This document shows positions 8,013 through 16,804 of a DNA stretch of 64,000 nt, piece by piece. The number at the start of each line of letters is the position of its first letter. The stretch's first letter is position 1. The notes beneath the pieces were generated by a model. That model made no database searches. It had not been told where the DNA came from and saw nothing but the letters and a program-made list of their open reading frames with translations. The DNA comes from Aphanizomenon flos-aquae FACHB-1287. GTDB lineage: Bacteria; Cyanobacteriota; Cyanobacteriia; Cyanobacteriales; Nostocaceae. The position numbers were made by a program, and so were the translations under genes. The stretch lies in the NCBI RefSeq assembly GCF_014698755.1, contig NZ_JACJTO010000009.1, forward strand, positions 59,528 to 123,527. Reading direction: 5' to 3'.

Positions 8013-8576
8013 ATGTCAGATAAGTCTACTCTCAAGAAGCAAAATCCTGGACAGCTAAATTCAGTGCAACTGAATATAGTCACTGTCATAGACGTTCATA
8101 AAGCTGTGAGAACGGGAAGCCTGAAAAACACCCTATACATGATGGACAACAGCGTAGGGGGGCAAGGACAGGGAACAGATCATTTACAAACTGTCTGTAA
8201 ACCAGGACAGGTTATTAACTGGATTATCTATCCTATGGATATGGAAAAGAGTCCAGAGGGCGTATGGCCACCTATGCCAAAAATTAATAACATTGTTTTC
8301 CTAGACAGTCAACAAGAAGGCGACGCTGAGGAATTTTCTGAAACCAAAATCTGCACTGAGTTGAAGGTTTATGGTGGTCCTGATATGATGCGTCATCGTT
8401 ATTGCCCAGTTTATTATTATTGGGCAGGAGCGGTATTAAGTACCTTGAAACCTGGTGTTTATAATTACAGATTTGTCCTTGAACTGGAGCAGGAAGGTAA
8501 AAAGGAGAAATTGTATTTGCATACTCAGGAAAAGCCCTCTTTGAAAGTAATTGATCTGTCCGCAGGACAATACTAA
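8013..8576 (+). CDS. PixA/AidA inclusion-body family protein, paralogue 4
   Basis: The 187-residue protein starts with an extra polar leader of about 20 residues, then shows TVIDVHKAVRTGSL, YMMDNSVGGQGQGTDHL, PGQVINWIIYPMDM and YYWAGAVLSTLKPGVYNYRF. These positions match the other three paralogues. AAGAGGAAAACC precedes the ATG and the gap to paralogue 3 is 40 bases. It closes the run; about 100 bases downstream a 9-bp stem (8679-8700) may be a terminator. Confidence 0.7.
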   Translation: MSDKSTLKKQNPGQLNSVQLNIVTVIDVHKAVRTGSLKNTLYMMDNSVGGQGQGTDHLQTVCKPGQVINWIIYPMDMEKSPEGVWPPMPKINNIVFLDSQQEGDAEEFSETKICTELKVYGGPDMMRHRYCPVYYYWAGAVLSTLKPGVYNYRFVLELEQEGKKEKLYLHTQEKPSLKVIDLSAGQY

Positions 8577-8678
8577 TCTCTGTTAGTAGTATTTCTGGTT
8601 TATTAGTCATATTAAATGACATAATCAGAGGTAGATTTAATGATTAGATGAGCTAAATTGCATCTGATTTTACATAGG

Positions 8679-8700
8679 TTGTGGGCATCTTTGCCCACAA
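8679..8700 (+). repeat. Dispersed hairpin TTGTGGGCA/TGCCCACAA
   Basis: A perfect 9-bp stem with a 4-base loop lies downstream of the last PixA-like gene. It is closely related to the hairpin near 2470-2487 (GCGGGCATCTTGCCCGC) and, inverted, to 15160-15178. It has no strong T run, so it is better called a dispersed repeat that may stabilise the 3' end of the upstream transcript than a classical terminator. Confidence 0.5.
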
Positions 8701-8798
8701 TACAAAACTTAAATTTCTAAATATTTGGTTTTTTTAAGTCTTGCTATTTAGCTTTAACGATTTGTGTTATAAATCCTAAAATTATTGATAATCCATAA

Positions 8799-9425
8799 AT
8801 GGTAAAATTCCGCATTATTGAATCACAGGACTTTGAACAAACTGTTGATTTATGCTCTAATTTATTTGTGAATAATGAACCAATAACTAAAAGTTTGCAG
8901 ATAAATTATCAAGAATTTCGACAATTAGCTGAAGCTTATTTAAGTAAAGCAATTGTGGATAGACTTTCTATTGTTGCGACTGAAGATAATGGAATTATTG
9001 TTGGTTTTATTATCTCAGAACATTTGATGACTATTCCCCCTTATACTCAGGAACTCAGTCATAAATTTGCAGCAATTCACAAGTTTTCCCAGGATTTAAA
9101 ATATAGTTATTTTGGTAAATATCAATATTATTACTGGGAGTTATTTCAGACTTTACATATTTTTTTATTAGGGGTTAAAGATGAATACAAAAATCAAAAA
9201 ATTGCTACGAATTTAATCAGGGAGAATTTAAGGTTAGCTAAACTGAACTATTTTTCTGTGGTTATTTCTGAACTAACTGGAATTGCATCTCAAAATCTAT
9301 TTCGGAAAATAGGTTTTCAAGAAGAGGTAACACTCAGCTATGACTCCTATATCTTTGAAGGTGAGAAAATATTTTCATCTATTCAAGAATCTAGAAGTTG
9401 TAAGTTAATGTCATATAGGATTTAA
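8799..9425 (+). CDS. GNAT-fold N-acetyltransferase-like protein
   Basis: The 208-residue protein has a GNAT-like core: a central strand ending in GVKDEYKNQKIATNLI (about 126-142, corresponding to the acetyl-CoA-binding Q/RxxGxG/A motif, here QKIA) and a later FRKIGFQ motif (about 169-175) typical of the last strand of the fold. The P-loop is weaker than in classical members. The substrate is unknown. The gene stands alone between the PixA-like run and the hydrolase gene, with about 220 and 130 bases on either side. Confidence 0.6.
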   Translation: MVKFRIIESQDFEQTVDLCSNLFVNNEPITKSLQINYQEFRQLAEAYLSKAIVDRLSIVATEDNGIIVGFIISEHLMTIPPYTQELSHKFAAIHKFSQDLKYSYFGKYQYYYWELFQTLHIFLLGVKDEYKNQKIATNLIRENLRLAKLNYFSVVISELTGIASQNLFRKIGFQEEVTLSYDSYIFEGEKIFSSIQESRSCKLMSYRI

Positions 9426-9554
9426 CTGAGCTAAGATGAGGACATCTGGTAGAATAAAATTTGGGATCATATCATCAGCCGAGAGAAAAAAAGATAGATG
9501 ATTGATAACTTCTGTGTTAAAAATAGTTACATCAAATTTTAAGGAGATAATGAC

Positions 9555-10112
9555 GTGAACACAGCACTAGTTCTAGTTGACATTCAAAATGATTATTTTT
9601 CCGGTGGTAAATGGGAACTTGTCGGTATGGATATAGCAGCTTTCAATGCTGGAGGGCTTTTGACTGCCTTTCGTGAGAGAAAGCAGCCAATTTTTCATGT
9701 TCAACATATTGCCAAAAATCCTGACGCACCATTTTTTGTTGTTGATACCTATGGTGCTGAGATTCATGAATCTGTTAAACCCCAGGAAAACGAAAAGATT
9801 ATTATCAAAGAGTTTGCGAACAGTTTTCGTCAGACTACTCTTCTTGATGATTTACATAATGCTGGGGTGAAAAGATTGGTGATTTGTGGTGCTATGAGTA
9901 ATATGTGCATAGATGCCACAACTCGCGCTGCTAATGATTTAGGTTTCGACTGTATTGTTGCTCACGATGCTTGTGCAGCTAAGAATCTTGAATTTCATGG
10001 TCATATTACACCTGCTTTGGAAGTTCACTGTGCCTTCATGTCAGCACTCAGCTTTGCCTATGCTCAGGTTATCTCAACTCATGAAGCAATAACTATTTCA
10101 GCTTTTACCTAG
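9555..10112 (+). CDS. Isochorismatase-like cysteine hydrolase
   Basis: This 185-residue protein has the family's catalytic triad in place: Asp9 in LVDIQNDYF, Lys85 in IIIKEFANSF and Cys118 in CGAMSNMCIDATTRA. Such enzymes cleave C-N or C-O bonds in nicotinamide, N-carbamoyl compounds, ureido compounds or isochorismate; the sequence does not settle which. The start is GTG with AAGGAGATAATGAC directly upstream. It is the last gene of the island before a MITE-like element and tyrA. Confidence 0.88.
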   Translation: MNTALVLVDIQNDYFSGGKWELVGMDIAAFNAGGLLTAFRERKQPIFHVQHIAKNPDAPFFVVDTYGAEIHESVKPQENEKIIIKEFANSFRQTTLLDDLHNAGVKRLVICGAMSNMCIDATTRAANDLGFDCIVAHDACAAKNLEFHGHITPALEVHCAFMSALSFAYAQVISTHEAITISAFT

Positions 10113-10172
10113 GTTTTGATCATCATTTTTGGAATTACCGATAAGTGCAATTAATGCAGATATCGCTATTAG

Positions 10173-10276
10173 GCTGTAACGCATTTAATTTGTACAGCAA
10201 CACCTCATGGCGAGAATGATCCCCGCATCACAAAATTCAGCCATATTAGGATTGTACAATTTGGCTGCGTAACAGC
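10173..10276. repeat. MITE-like element with about 24-bp terminal inverted repeats
   Basis: GCTGTAACGCATTTAATTTG begins at 10173, and the reverse complement of the right side (ending 10276) reads GCTGTTACGCAGCCAAATTG, both continuing into TACA. The roughly 104-base segment encodes no protein. It lies in the convergent gap between the hydrolase gene and tyrA. The transposase family is not identified. Confidence 0.55.
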
Positions 10277-10301
10277 TTACCTACAACTCTTTCAGCAACC
10301 C

Positions 10302-11147
10302 CTATTCTAGAAAGTTGTGAAGTGCTTGGTGATTTAATTTAATCTTTTCTGCTAACAATTCCCAGTTTTCCCCCTCAATTATATGAATAAATTCTTCTAA
10401 ATTTTCCCGGTATTGATATAATGAATTTAATAATGCTTGGCGGTTATATTGCGCCATCATGACCCCTAATTCGGGATTTCCACCCCCCACCCTACTCGTA
10501 TCCCGAAACCCTGAACTAGCAAAATTTTGGGCTAATTTGGCAATTTCTGGATCTGCTTCACTTAAACAAGCTGCTATCAAGGAGGCACTTACTATCACGG
10601 GTAAATGGGAAATCCAACTCACAGCCTGATCATGTTGTTCTGGTTGACAATGGTAGATAACCGAACCAAGCGATCGCACAATTTCCTCTATAATCGTAAC
10701 AATATGACTAGCTGTAGTCTCTATTGGTGTTAATACATAAGGACGATTGACAAATAAATTCCGCTGTGCTGATTCTATACCTGAATCTGTCTTCCCCGCC
10801 ATAGGATGACCACCAAGAAAATTCTCCCACAAAGGGGAAATTGCCTCAACTATAGGTTTTTTGACTGAACCAACATCAGTTATAATAGTAGTCTTAGGCA
10901 AATAGCCAATTAAGTCTTTGATTTGGGGAACTATTAATCCTATAGGGGTGCAAATAAATACGACTTCGGCTGATGCTAATAAGCTTAAATCCAAGGAAGC
11001 CTGATCCACACTACCTATTTCAACAGCCCTGACACAAGTTGATTCACGACGACTCACACCTAAAACATGGTGTCCTTGAGAACGTAAATCGAAACCCAAA
11101 CAACCACCTATCAATCCTAAACCTAAAATACCAATTTTCATTGTCAC
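10302..11147 (-). CDS. tyrA: Prephenate/arogenate dehydrogenase
   Basis: At 281 residues the protein has the N-terminal NAD(P) fingerprint GLGLIGG (9-15), a GGHPMAGKTDSG motif (about 93-104) typical of TyrA substrate binding, and a helical dimerisation half containing SWISHLPV and SSGFRDTSRVGGGNPELG. It makes 4-hydroxyphenylpyruvate from prephenate or tyrosine from arogenate; cyanobacterial members are usually arogenate-specific and NADP-dependent. The gene is a single-cistron unit facing the island. Confidence 0.95.
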   Translation of the reverse strand: MTMKIGILGLGLIGGCLGFDLRSQGHHVLGVSRRESTCVRAVEIGSVDQASLDLSLLASAEVVFICTPIGLIVPQIKDLIGYLPKTTIITDVGSVKKPIVEAISPLWENFLGGHPMAGKTDSGIESAQRNLFVNRPYVLTPIETTASHIVTIIEEIVRSLGSVIYHCQPEQHDQAVSWISHLPVIVSASLIAACLSEADPEIAKLAQNFASSGFRDTSRVGGGNPELGVMMAQYNRQALLNSLYQYRENLEEFIHIIEGENWELLAEKIKLNHQALHNFLE

Positions 11148-11375
11148 CTGTAAAATTTAATTTATATTTTCGATACCTGACTCCAATTCCCAGAGTTAAC
11201 AATATTTAAACAACATTAATGATAATTATCATATATCCAGTCCATCAGGATATCTTATGCCTAATTTCAATGGGACTGTGGATAGTAGCACAGAATTTTA
11301 ATATATTGGTTATTTGGTAGAAAAGCAATAATTTTGAACTTTTACAAAATCTACTCAAATTACAGGAGACAAAGA

Positions 11376-11966
11376 ATGCGTGATACATTTAATCGGATGA
11401 TAGGCAGAACTAGATATGTTGTCTGTCGTTTATTCTTGCATTTAGGGGGATCTGACGTAGCACCGATATTAGGCGTTTTGAATCAGACTGCAAGGGAAGC
11501 AATTAACGCTGATGGTGATATAGAAGTTTTAGGAGAAGAATTGGCGCAATTATGCCAAACTCTACTACAATACGATGAATATTGGTTATCTGCTGCTAAT
11601 GAAGGTGATGTACTTTGGGACGAAGGGGAGACAGGAAATTACGTCAATGAACTATTCACAGACTCAGCCCAAAGATATGGTGCTAATCTTGATTTTAGTT
11701 CTACTTCCTCAAACCAGCCTTTATCACTTCCTGCGACCCGTAACGTCATTGTTATGATTATAGTCGCTACGGAAGGAGAAATTCCAGAGTTAGAAACAGA
11801 CTTGGCTAATATTCCCGCCTTAAAAGAAGCCTTAAAGGCCTTGATTAATTTACACTACAAACATAAACTCCGCGCTATCCAAGTGCATTTTTCACCCGCT
11901 CAGTTAGGAGATGATCTTTCTAGTGATCAGCTATTGGAATATTACCCCGAATTGATCCCATTGTAA
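11376..11966 (+). CDS. DUF1517-family protein
   Basis: The ATG at 11376 is preceded by CAGGAGAC, so this start (196 aa) is preferred to a frame beginning 14 codons earlier. The C-terminal half (NVIVMIIVATEGEIPELETD followed by an ALKALINLHYKHKLRAIQVHFSP segment) resembles the cyanobacterial and plastid DUF1517 family, whose function is unknown. There is no clear signal peptide. The next gene on the same strand is a lipoprotein, about 115 bases on. Confidence 0.65.
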   Translation: MRDTFNRMIGRTRYVVCRLFLHLGGSDVAPILGVLNQTAREAINADGDIEVLGEELAQLCQTLLQYDEYWLSAANEGDVLWDEGETGNYVNELFTDSAQRYGANLDFSSTSSNQPLSLPATRNVIVMIIVATEGEIPELETDLANIPALKEALKALINLHYKHKLRAIQVHFSPAQLGDDLSSDQLLEYYPELIPL

Positions 11967-12082
11967 ACTAATTCAGGACTTACGGAAAATATCAGGAAAG
12001 TGGGGATAATTGATGAATTACCCCAATCAAATCTTACCTAAGTCTTATATTTGTTAACCTGTAATTAGTATCCGCACAAAAC

Positions 12083-12961
12083 ATGAATACCATGATTATG
12101 ACTATGCTGCGTAAATTTACAGTTGTTTGTTTAGCCCTAACTCTGTGCTTAACCACTGTAGCCTGTGGAGGTGAAAACCAAGCTAATTCCGTAAAACCCG
12201 ATGTTAGCAAAACTGCTACCCCCATCAAATTAAATGATGGACAGTATCAAGTACAACAAGGCACGTATAATGATGCCAATGGTGAGTATACTCTATTTTT
12301 ACTCAACAACAACCCCCCAAGCTTTGCCACAGAAAAGCTACAAATGGCCAGATTAACTGAAGAAGAAATCAAAGCTGGTAAGAAAACTTACTTAAAAGTA
12401 GAAAATGGTCAACCAGCTTTATACCTGACAGAAGACTTTAAACTTGAGTACGTCCATAATGTCACAGAGACAAAAACCAATCCCCAAACCGGACAAAAAG
12501 AAACCGTCATTGTTCGTCAAGAATCTAACTTTTGGACACCTTTTGCTGCGTCTTTAGCTGGGAACGTTGCTGGTCAAGCTATTGGTAGTATGTTGTTTAG
12601 ACCTCAATACTATGTTCCCCCCGTTTATCAACCCGGTGGGGTCATGACCGGTTATGGTGGTTATGGTTCTAGTTATGATTCCGCTGTTTCTAATTATCGT
12701 TCTCGCTACAATGAACCACCCGCAGCAGTAAGAAATCGTACTACTTTCCGTACCACAGGAAACATCAGAAACTCTGCTTCAGAACGCGCTACAACTAATA
12801 ATAACCCAACCGGAAGAGCCTCCGGTTCTGGTTTTGGTGGTAGTAATCTCAGACCTTCTGATAATTCTAGCTCTACCCACCGCAATTCTGGTAGTAGTTT
12901 TGGTAGTGGTGGCCGTTCTTCCAGTCGCCGTTCTTCCGGTTTCGGTAGCAGAAGAAGATAG
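12083..12961 (+). CDS. Predicted lipoprotein with Gly/Ser/Arg-rich tail
   Basis: The 292-residue product starts with a signal sequence ending in the lipobox TTVAC (cysteine near residue 28), then a globular part to about residue 150, a short hydrophobic AASLAGNVAGQAIGSMLF segment, a YGGYGSSYD stretch and a basic low-complexity tail ending SSGFGSRRR. It is probably anchored at the outer leaflet of the plasma membrane or in the outer membrane. No enzyme motif is seen. A shorter start at the second or third Met is possible. Confidence 0.65.
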   Translation: MNTMIMTMLRKFTVVCLALTLCLTTVACGGENQANSVKPDVSKTATPIKLNDGQYQVQQGTYNDANGEYTLFLLNNNPPSFATEKLQMARLTEEEIKAGKKTYLKVENGQPALYLTEDFKLEYVHNVTETKTNPQTGQKETVIVRQESNFWTPFAASLAGNVAGQAIGSMLFRPQYYVPPVYQPGGVMTGYGGYGSSYDSAVSNYRSRYNEPPAAVRNRTTFRTTGNIRNSASERATTNNNPTGRASGSGFGGSNLRPSDNSSSTHRNSGSSFGSGGRSSSRRSSGFGSRRR

Positions 12962-13071
12962 AAAATTTCTGCATTTAAAGCACCCTACCCATAATGTATA
13001 ATTTAGGTAGGGGCTAATCACTGAAAATTAAACTTCATTCCAGCCCCAAGAGTGGAATTATACCTCAAATC

Positions 13072-14403
13072 CTAAAATTCCAAGTCTTTAGCACTAATAC
13101 TAATAGACTGGGGATCTTGACTTGTATCTGTTGCTAATTTGCCACCAGAAAGAACAACAATAGCGCGAGTATATTGGGGATCACTATTTGTACCAATTAA
13201 ATTTGGATTAGAAGCTAATTGGCGTTCCTGTGTTTGTGTTAAGTCTAGCTTGATATCAGGTGCAATCCCTTTATGATTAATATCTGTACCATTAGGTGTA
13301 TAGTAATGAGCAATAGTTACAGCCAACCCTGAACCATCATTCAGTTCATGAACCGATTGTACCAAAGCCTTACCAAAGGTTTGACTACCAACAACCACAG
13401 CCCGTTTATTGTCTTTGAGTGCACCGGTGAGAATTTCACTCGCACTAGCAGAATTACCATCAACTAACACGGCCAAAGGTAGTTTAGTTATAGCTGTGCG
13501 ATTGGCCTGTGTTTGGGCACTAGATCCTTTACGGTCTACGGTTTTGACAATATGACCATCATCTAACCACATTCTGGCAATTTCTATACTCGCATTTAAC
13601 AAACCACCAGGATTACCTCGTAAATCTAAAACGTAGGCATCAACTTTTTGGTCTTTTAAGGTGCGAATAGCTACACGCATTTGATCAGCAGCGTGAGAAC
13701 TAAACTCTTGTAATTTAATATACCCAACTCGCCGACCAGTTTCTTGTTTAAGGGTATACTTAACGGTAGGCACTTCTATTGTCGCCCTTGTTAATTTAAC
13801 ATTAAATTTGTTACTGAGTCTTTCCAAATCCAATTTAACAGAAGTACCAACCTGACCACGAATCAATTTTGACGCATCTTCCACTGTCATTTTCAGGGTA
13901 GATCTACCATCAATTGCCAAAATTTCATCACCTGATTTGAGTCCAGCTTTCAGGGCTGGAGAATTATCCATAGCTTCTATAACAGTCAGACGTTTGGTTT
14001 TTTCGTTTATTTGCATACGAATACCAATCCCGGAAACTTCCCCAGATGTTTGGTTAGTTAGGGATTCATATTGTTTAGGGTCCATAAATCGGGTATAGGG
14101 ATCACCTAATTTTTGTAGAGCTTCGCGGATAGCTACATAAGCATCCTTGTTAGAAGTATATTCTTTTGTCAATAGGCTTTGTCTGATTGCTTGCCAGTCT
14201 TGTTGGTTAAATTTTTCATCCACATATTCACGATTAACCAACTGCCAAACCTGGTCAACTAATGCTTTAGGGCTATCTTGTAAAGCAGCATTAGCGCTGC
14301 GCGTCCAGGCTTGACTGAATACAGATATAGTAGCAGTTGTGGCGATCGCTCCACCAATCAGGGCAACTTGGAGCGGTGAGTAACGTTTCGCAGATTGGTT
14401 CAT
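13072..14403 (-). CDS. Carboxyl-terminal processing protease (S41 family)
   Basis: At 443 residues this matches cyanobacterial Ctp proteases. An N-terminal hydrophobic segment (about 11-33) targets the thylakoid lumen or periplasm, a PDZ domain spans about 115-195, and the catalytic dyad is Ser320 in GNSASASEI with Lys345 in QTFGKALVQ. Family members cut C-terminal extensions such as that of precursor D1. Cyanobacteria carry several paralogues (ctpA, ctpB, ctpC), and the sequence alone does not tell me which this is. Confidence 0.9.
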   Translation of the reverse strand: MNQSAKRYSPLQVALIGGAIATTATISVFSQAWTRSANAALQDSPKALVDQVWQLVNREYVDEKFNQQDWQAIRQSLLTKEYTSNKDAYVAIREALQKLGDPYTRFMDPKQYESLTNQTSGEVSGIGIRMQINEKTKRLTVIEAMDNSPALKAGLKSGDEILAIDGRSTLKMTVEDASKLIRGQVGTSVKLDLERLSNKFNVKLTRATIEVPTVKYTLKQETGRRVGYIKLQEFSSHAADQMRVAIRTLKDQKVDAYVLDLRGNPGGLLNASIEIARMWLDDGHIVKTVDRKGSSAQTQANRTAITKLPLAVLVDGNSASASEILTGALKDNKRAVVVGSQTFGKALVQSVHELNDGSGLAVTIAHYYTPNGTDINHKGIAPDIKLDLTQTQERQLASNPNLIGTNSDPQYTRAIVVLSGGKLATDTSQDPQSISISAKDLEF

Positions 14404-15390
14404 GTATATTAGCTGAAATAGTTGTGTTTTTGACAGTTTATCAATCAGATTTTTCTGATCTCTTCCAGTTTTTTATCTTAATTACCTTGACGATTCATCC
14501 GTATTTTGGTACGAACGCCAGTGATCAACCAAATATTGTATTTATTAGTTCATAAATACGGTTTGAGTTAATCTATTTTTTACATGACGACACAGAGAAA
14601 TAGGTGATATTGAGATGAGTGTGATTTGTAAATGCTCAACTATCTCCTATATTATAGCACTTTCTTTCCTGAATAGCTGTGATTTTCATCAATTAATTAA
14701 AGTTGCAACTACTACCTGATTAATTCACTTTCAGGGCAAATTTAAGAAATCCTGGGGATTGTTACAAAAATTATCAGAGATTTTTAAGACAACTCATGAT
14801 AACCTAAGTAAGTCGGTGTTCAAAATTGTCGTTATAGCACATTTGCTTGAGGCAAGAGGTAAGAAGCATGATTAGAAAAGTTTTCATCTTTACATAATTT
14901 GGTTTTATGCTGTTAACCTACTTAGTTAGTTTATAAAACTAAACCTCCTGTTAGTCAATAACTGGAGTTTTCCCAGCTAGTGAAAATAGACACTTTAAAT
15001 ACAAAATGTCTCATGGTAGAGAATTGAGTAGGTTTAGAAATAAAAGGATTTTGACCCTAAGATATTAATAATCAACTGACTAACTCAGGTCAAATCCAAG
15101 GTAATATTAGCGACAAAAATAAAATACAGCAATTCCCGGTATTATGATGTACATATCTAGCGGGCAAGATGCCAGCACCACAAAAGTTTCATAATTCAAC
15201 TTTGTACCTCATCTTCAGTGGAAAACGCTGTAATATCCGCAAATCAACTAATTAGAGAAAATCTAGTCCGGGTTTGAAAAAAAGAACAGATTTTGCGCCA
15301 TAATAAAAAATTGCTTACCAGTAACCAAAATTGAAGCAAGATTCCCTATTCCCTAACCAGAAAACTGACAAAAACCTAAAGAAAATAAGT
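14404..15390. other. Long spacer upstream of the kinase-like gene
   Basis: Divergent intergenic stretch of nearly 1 kb. Apart from the TA-flanked MITE-like element at 15127-15230 I see no convincing gene, tRNA or strong hairpin. Promoters for the protease (minus strand) and the kinase-like gene (plus strand) should lie here but no confident boxes can be assigned. Confidence 0.4.
15127..15230. mobile_element. TA-flanked MITE-like element
   Basis: The left end CAGCAATTCCCGGTATTATG continues to GTAC; the reverse complement of the right end reads CAGCGTTTTCCACTGAAGAT and continues to GAGGTAC, giving imperfect inverted repeats of about 27 bases. A TA dinucleotide sits on each side (15125-15126 and 15231-15232), the target duplication of Tc1/mariner-IS630-type elements. 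The 104-base core has no ORF and carries a CGGGCAAGATGCC segment also seen, inverted, near 2470. Confidence 0.65.
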
Positions 15391-16716
15391 ATGAATAACC
15401 AACCGAAAATAATTGTCCTTGATGATGATCCTACAGGTTCGCAAACCGTCCACAGTTGTTTACTGTTAATGCGCTGGGATGTAGAAACTTTACGTTTAGG
15501 ATTAAAAGATGATGCCCCTATTTTCTTTATTTTAACTAATACTCGGTCCCTGACTCCAGAAGCAGCCGCATCTGTTACCAGAGAAGTTTGTCATCATCTC
15601 AAACTTGCATTAGCAGCGGAAAAAATTACCGATTTTCTTGTAGTTAGTCGTTCTGACTCCACTTTACGCGGTCATTATCCCATAGAAACCGATGTCATTG
15701 CCGAGGAACTTGGTCCTTTTAATGCTCATTTTCTTGTACCGGCATTTTTTGAAGGAGGAAGAATTACCCGCGACAGTATTCATTATCTAATTATTGATGG
15801 TGTTCCCACTCCCGTACATGAAACAGAATTTGCCCGTGATTCCGTCTTTGGTTACAATGATAGTTATCTTCCTAAATATGTAGAAGAAAAAACCAAAGGC
15901 CGGATTAAAGAAAATACTGTGACTAGATTTCTACTTGCAGATATCCGTGCTAGTAGTTTGGATAGCTTATTGCAACTTGACAATAATCAGTGTGGTGTCG
16001 TAGACGGGGAAAATCAGCAAGATCTTAATAACTTTGCGGTAGATGTATTAACGGCCGCAAATCAGGGAAAACGCTTTCTATTCCGTTCTGCTGCTAGTAT
16101 TTTAACAGCTTTAGCCGCCTTACCACCCCAACCCATTGCCCCCGAAAATATGGCAGAATATGTGCGCGGTGGAAAACCTGGGGCAATTATTGTTGGTTCT
16201 CACGTCAAAAAGACAACTCAACAGTTAGAATCATTATTACAAGTTGAGGGAACAGTAGGTATAGAAGTTAATGTCCGCCTATTGTTGGAACATGGGGTAA
16301 ATGAATCTGCTAAACTGCTAACGGAGATTCTAGAAAATGTCAAATTAGTACATAATGCTGGTAAAACACCAGTAGTTTATACTAGCCGTCAGGAATTGGC
16401 TTTTAAAGATGTCAAAACTAGGTTAGATTTTGGCAGCACAGTTTCAGCTTTACTTATGAATGTTGTCCAGGGTTTACCATCTGATCTGGGCTTCCTCATC
16501 AGTAAGGGAGGTATTACTTCTAACGATGTGTTAAGCACGGGTCTGGCGTTAACTTCAGCCCGATTACTTGGTCAAATTTTAGCAGGTTGTTCAATGGTAA
16601 TTACACCATCTGATCATCCTCTGTTTCCTAATTTGCCAGTGGTTTTATTCCCAGGTAATGTCGGTGATGCTGATGCTTTGAGAACAGTTTACCAAAGATT
16701 GATAGGCAAGAGGTAA
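15391..16716 (+). CDS. Four-carbon acid sugar kinase family protein (OtnK-like, DUF1537)
   Basis: The ATG at 15391 gives 441 residues beginning MNNQPKIIVLDDDPTGSQTV, where the DDDPTG motif is the N-terminal signature of the four-carbon acid sugar kinase family; a TTG 20 codons upstream is a less likely start. SRSDSTLRGHYP (near residue 88) and a C-terminal nucleotide-binding half with SKGGITSNDV and FPGNVGD are also typical. Family members phosphorylate C4 acid sugars such as D-erythronate or D-threonate derivatives. The cyanobacterial substrate is not known to me. Confidence 0.85.
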   Translation: MNNQPKIIVLDDDPTGSQTVHSCLLLMRWDVETLRLGLKDDAPIFFILTNTRSLTPEAAASVTREVCHHLKLALAAEKITDFLVVSRSDSTLRGHYPIETDVIAEELGPFNAHFLVPAFFEGGRITRDSIHYLIIDGVPTPVHETEFARDSVFGYNDSYLPKYVEEKTKGRIKENTVTRFLLADIRASSLDSLLQLDNNQCGVVDGENQQDLNNFAVDVLTAANQGKRFLFRSAASILTALAALPPQPIAPENMAEYVRGGKPGAIIVGSHVKKTTQQLESLLQVEGTVGIEVNVRLLLEHGVNESAKLLTEILENVKLVHNAGKTPVVYTSRQELAFKDVKTRLDFGSTVSALLMNVVQGLPSDLGFLISKGGITSNDVLSTGLALTSARLLGQILAGCSMVITPSDHPLFPNLPVVLFPGNVGDADALRTVYQRLIGKR

Positions 16717-16804
16717 AAGTCCAAGGTTCTATTTCCAATTGCCAATTACCAGTTCTCAAACTTTCATGAAAATCTTAATATTGGTGTATTTTGGCTAGTG
16801 CTAC

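Noticed and set aside
8284..8622. 112-codon minus-strand frame in PixA-like paralogue 4
   Set aside because: Antisense shadow; the sense frame carries the conserved family motifs.
14337..14555. 72-codon plus-strand frame near the protease start
   Set aside because: Overlaps the protease 5' end in antisense and has no start signal.
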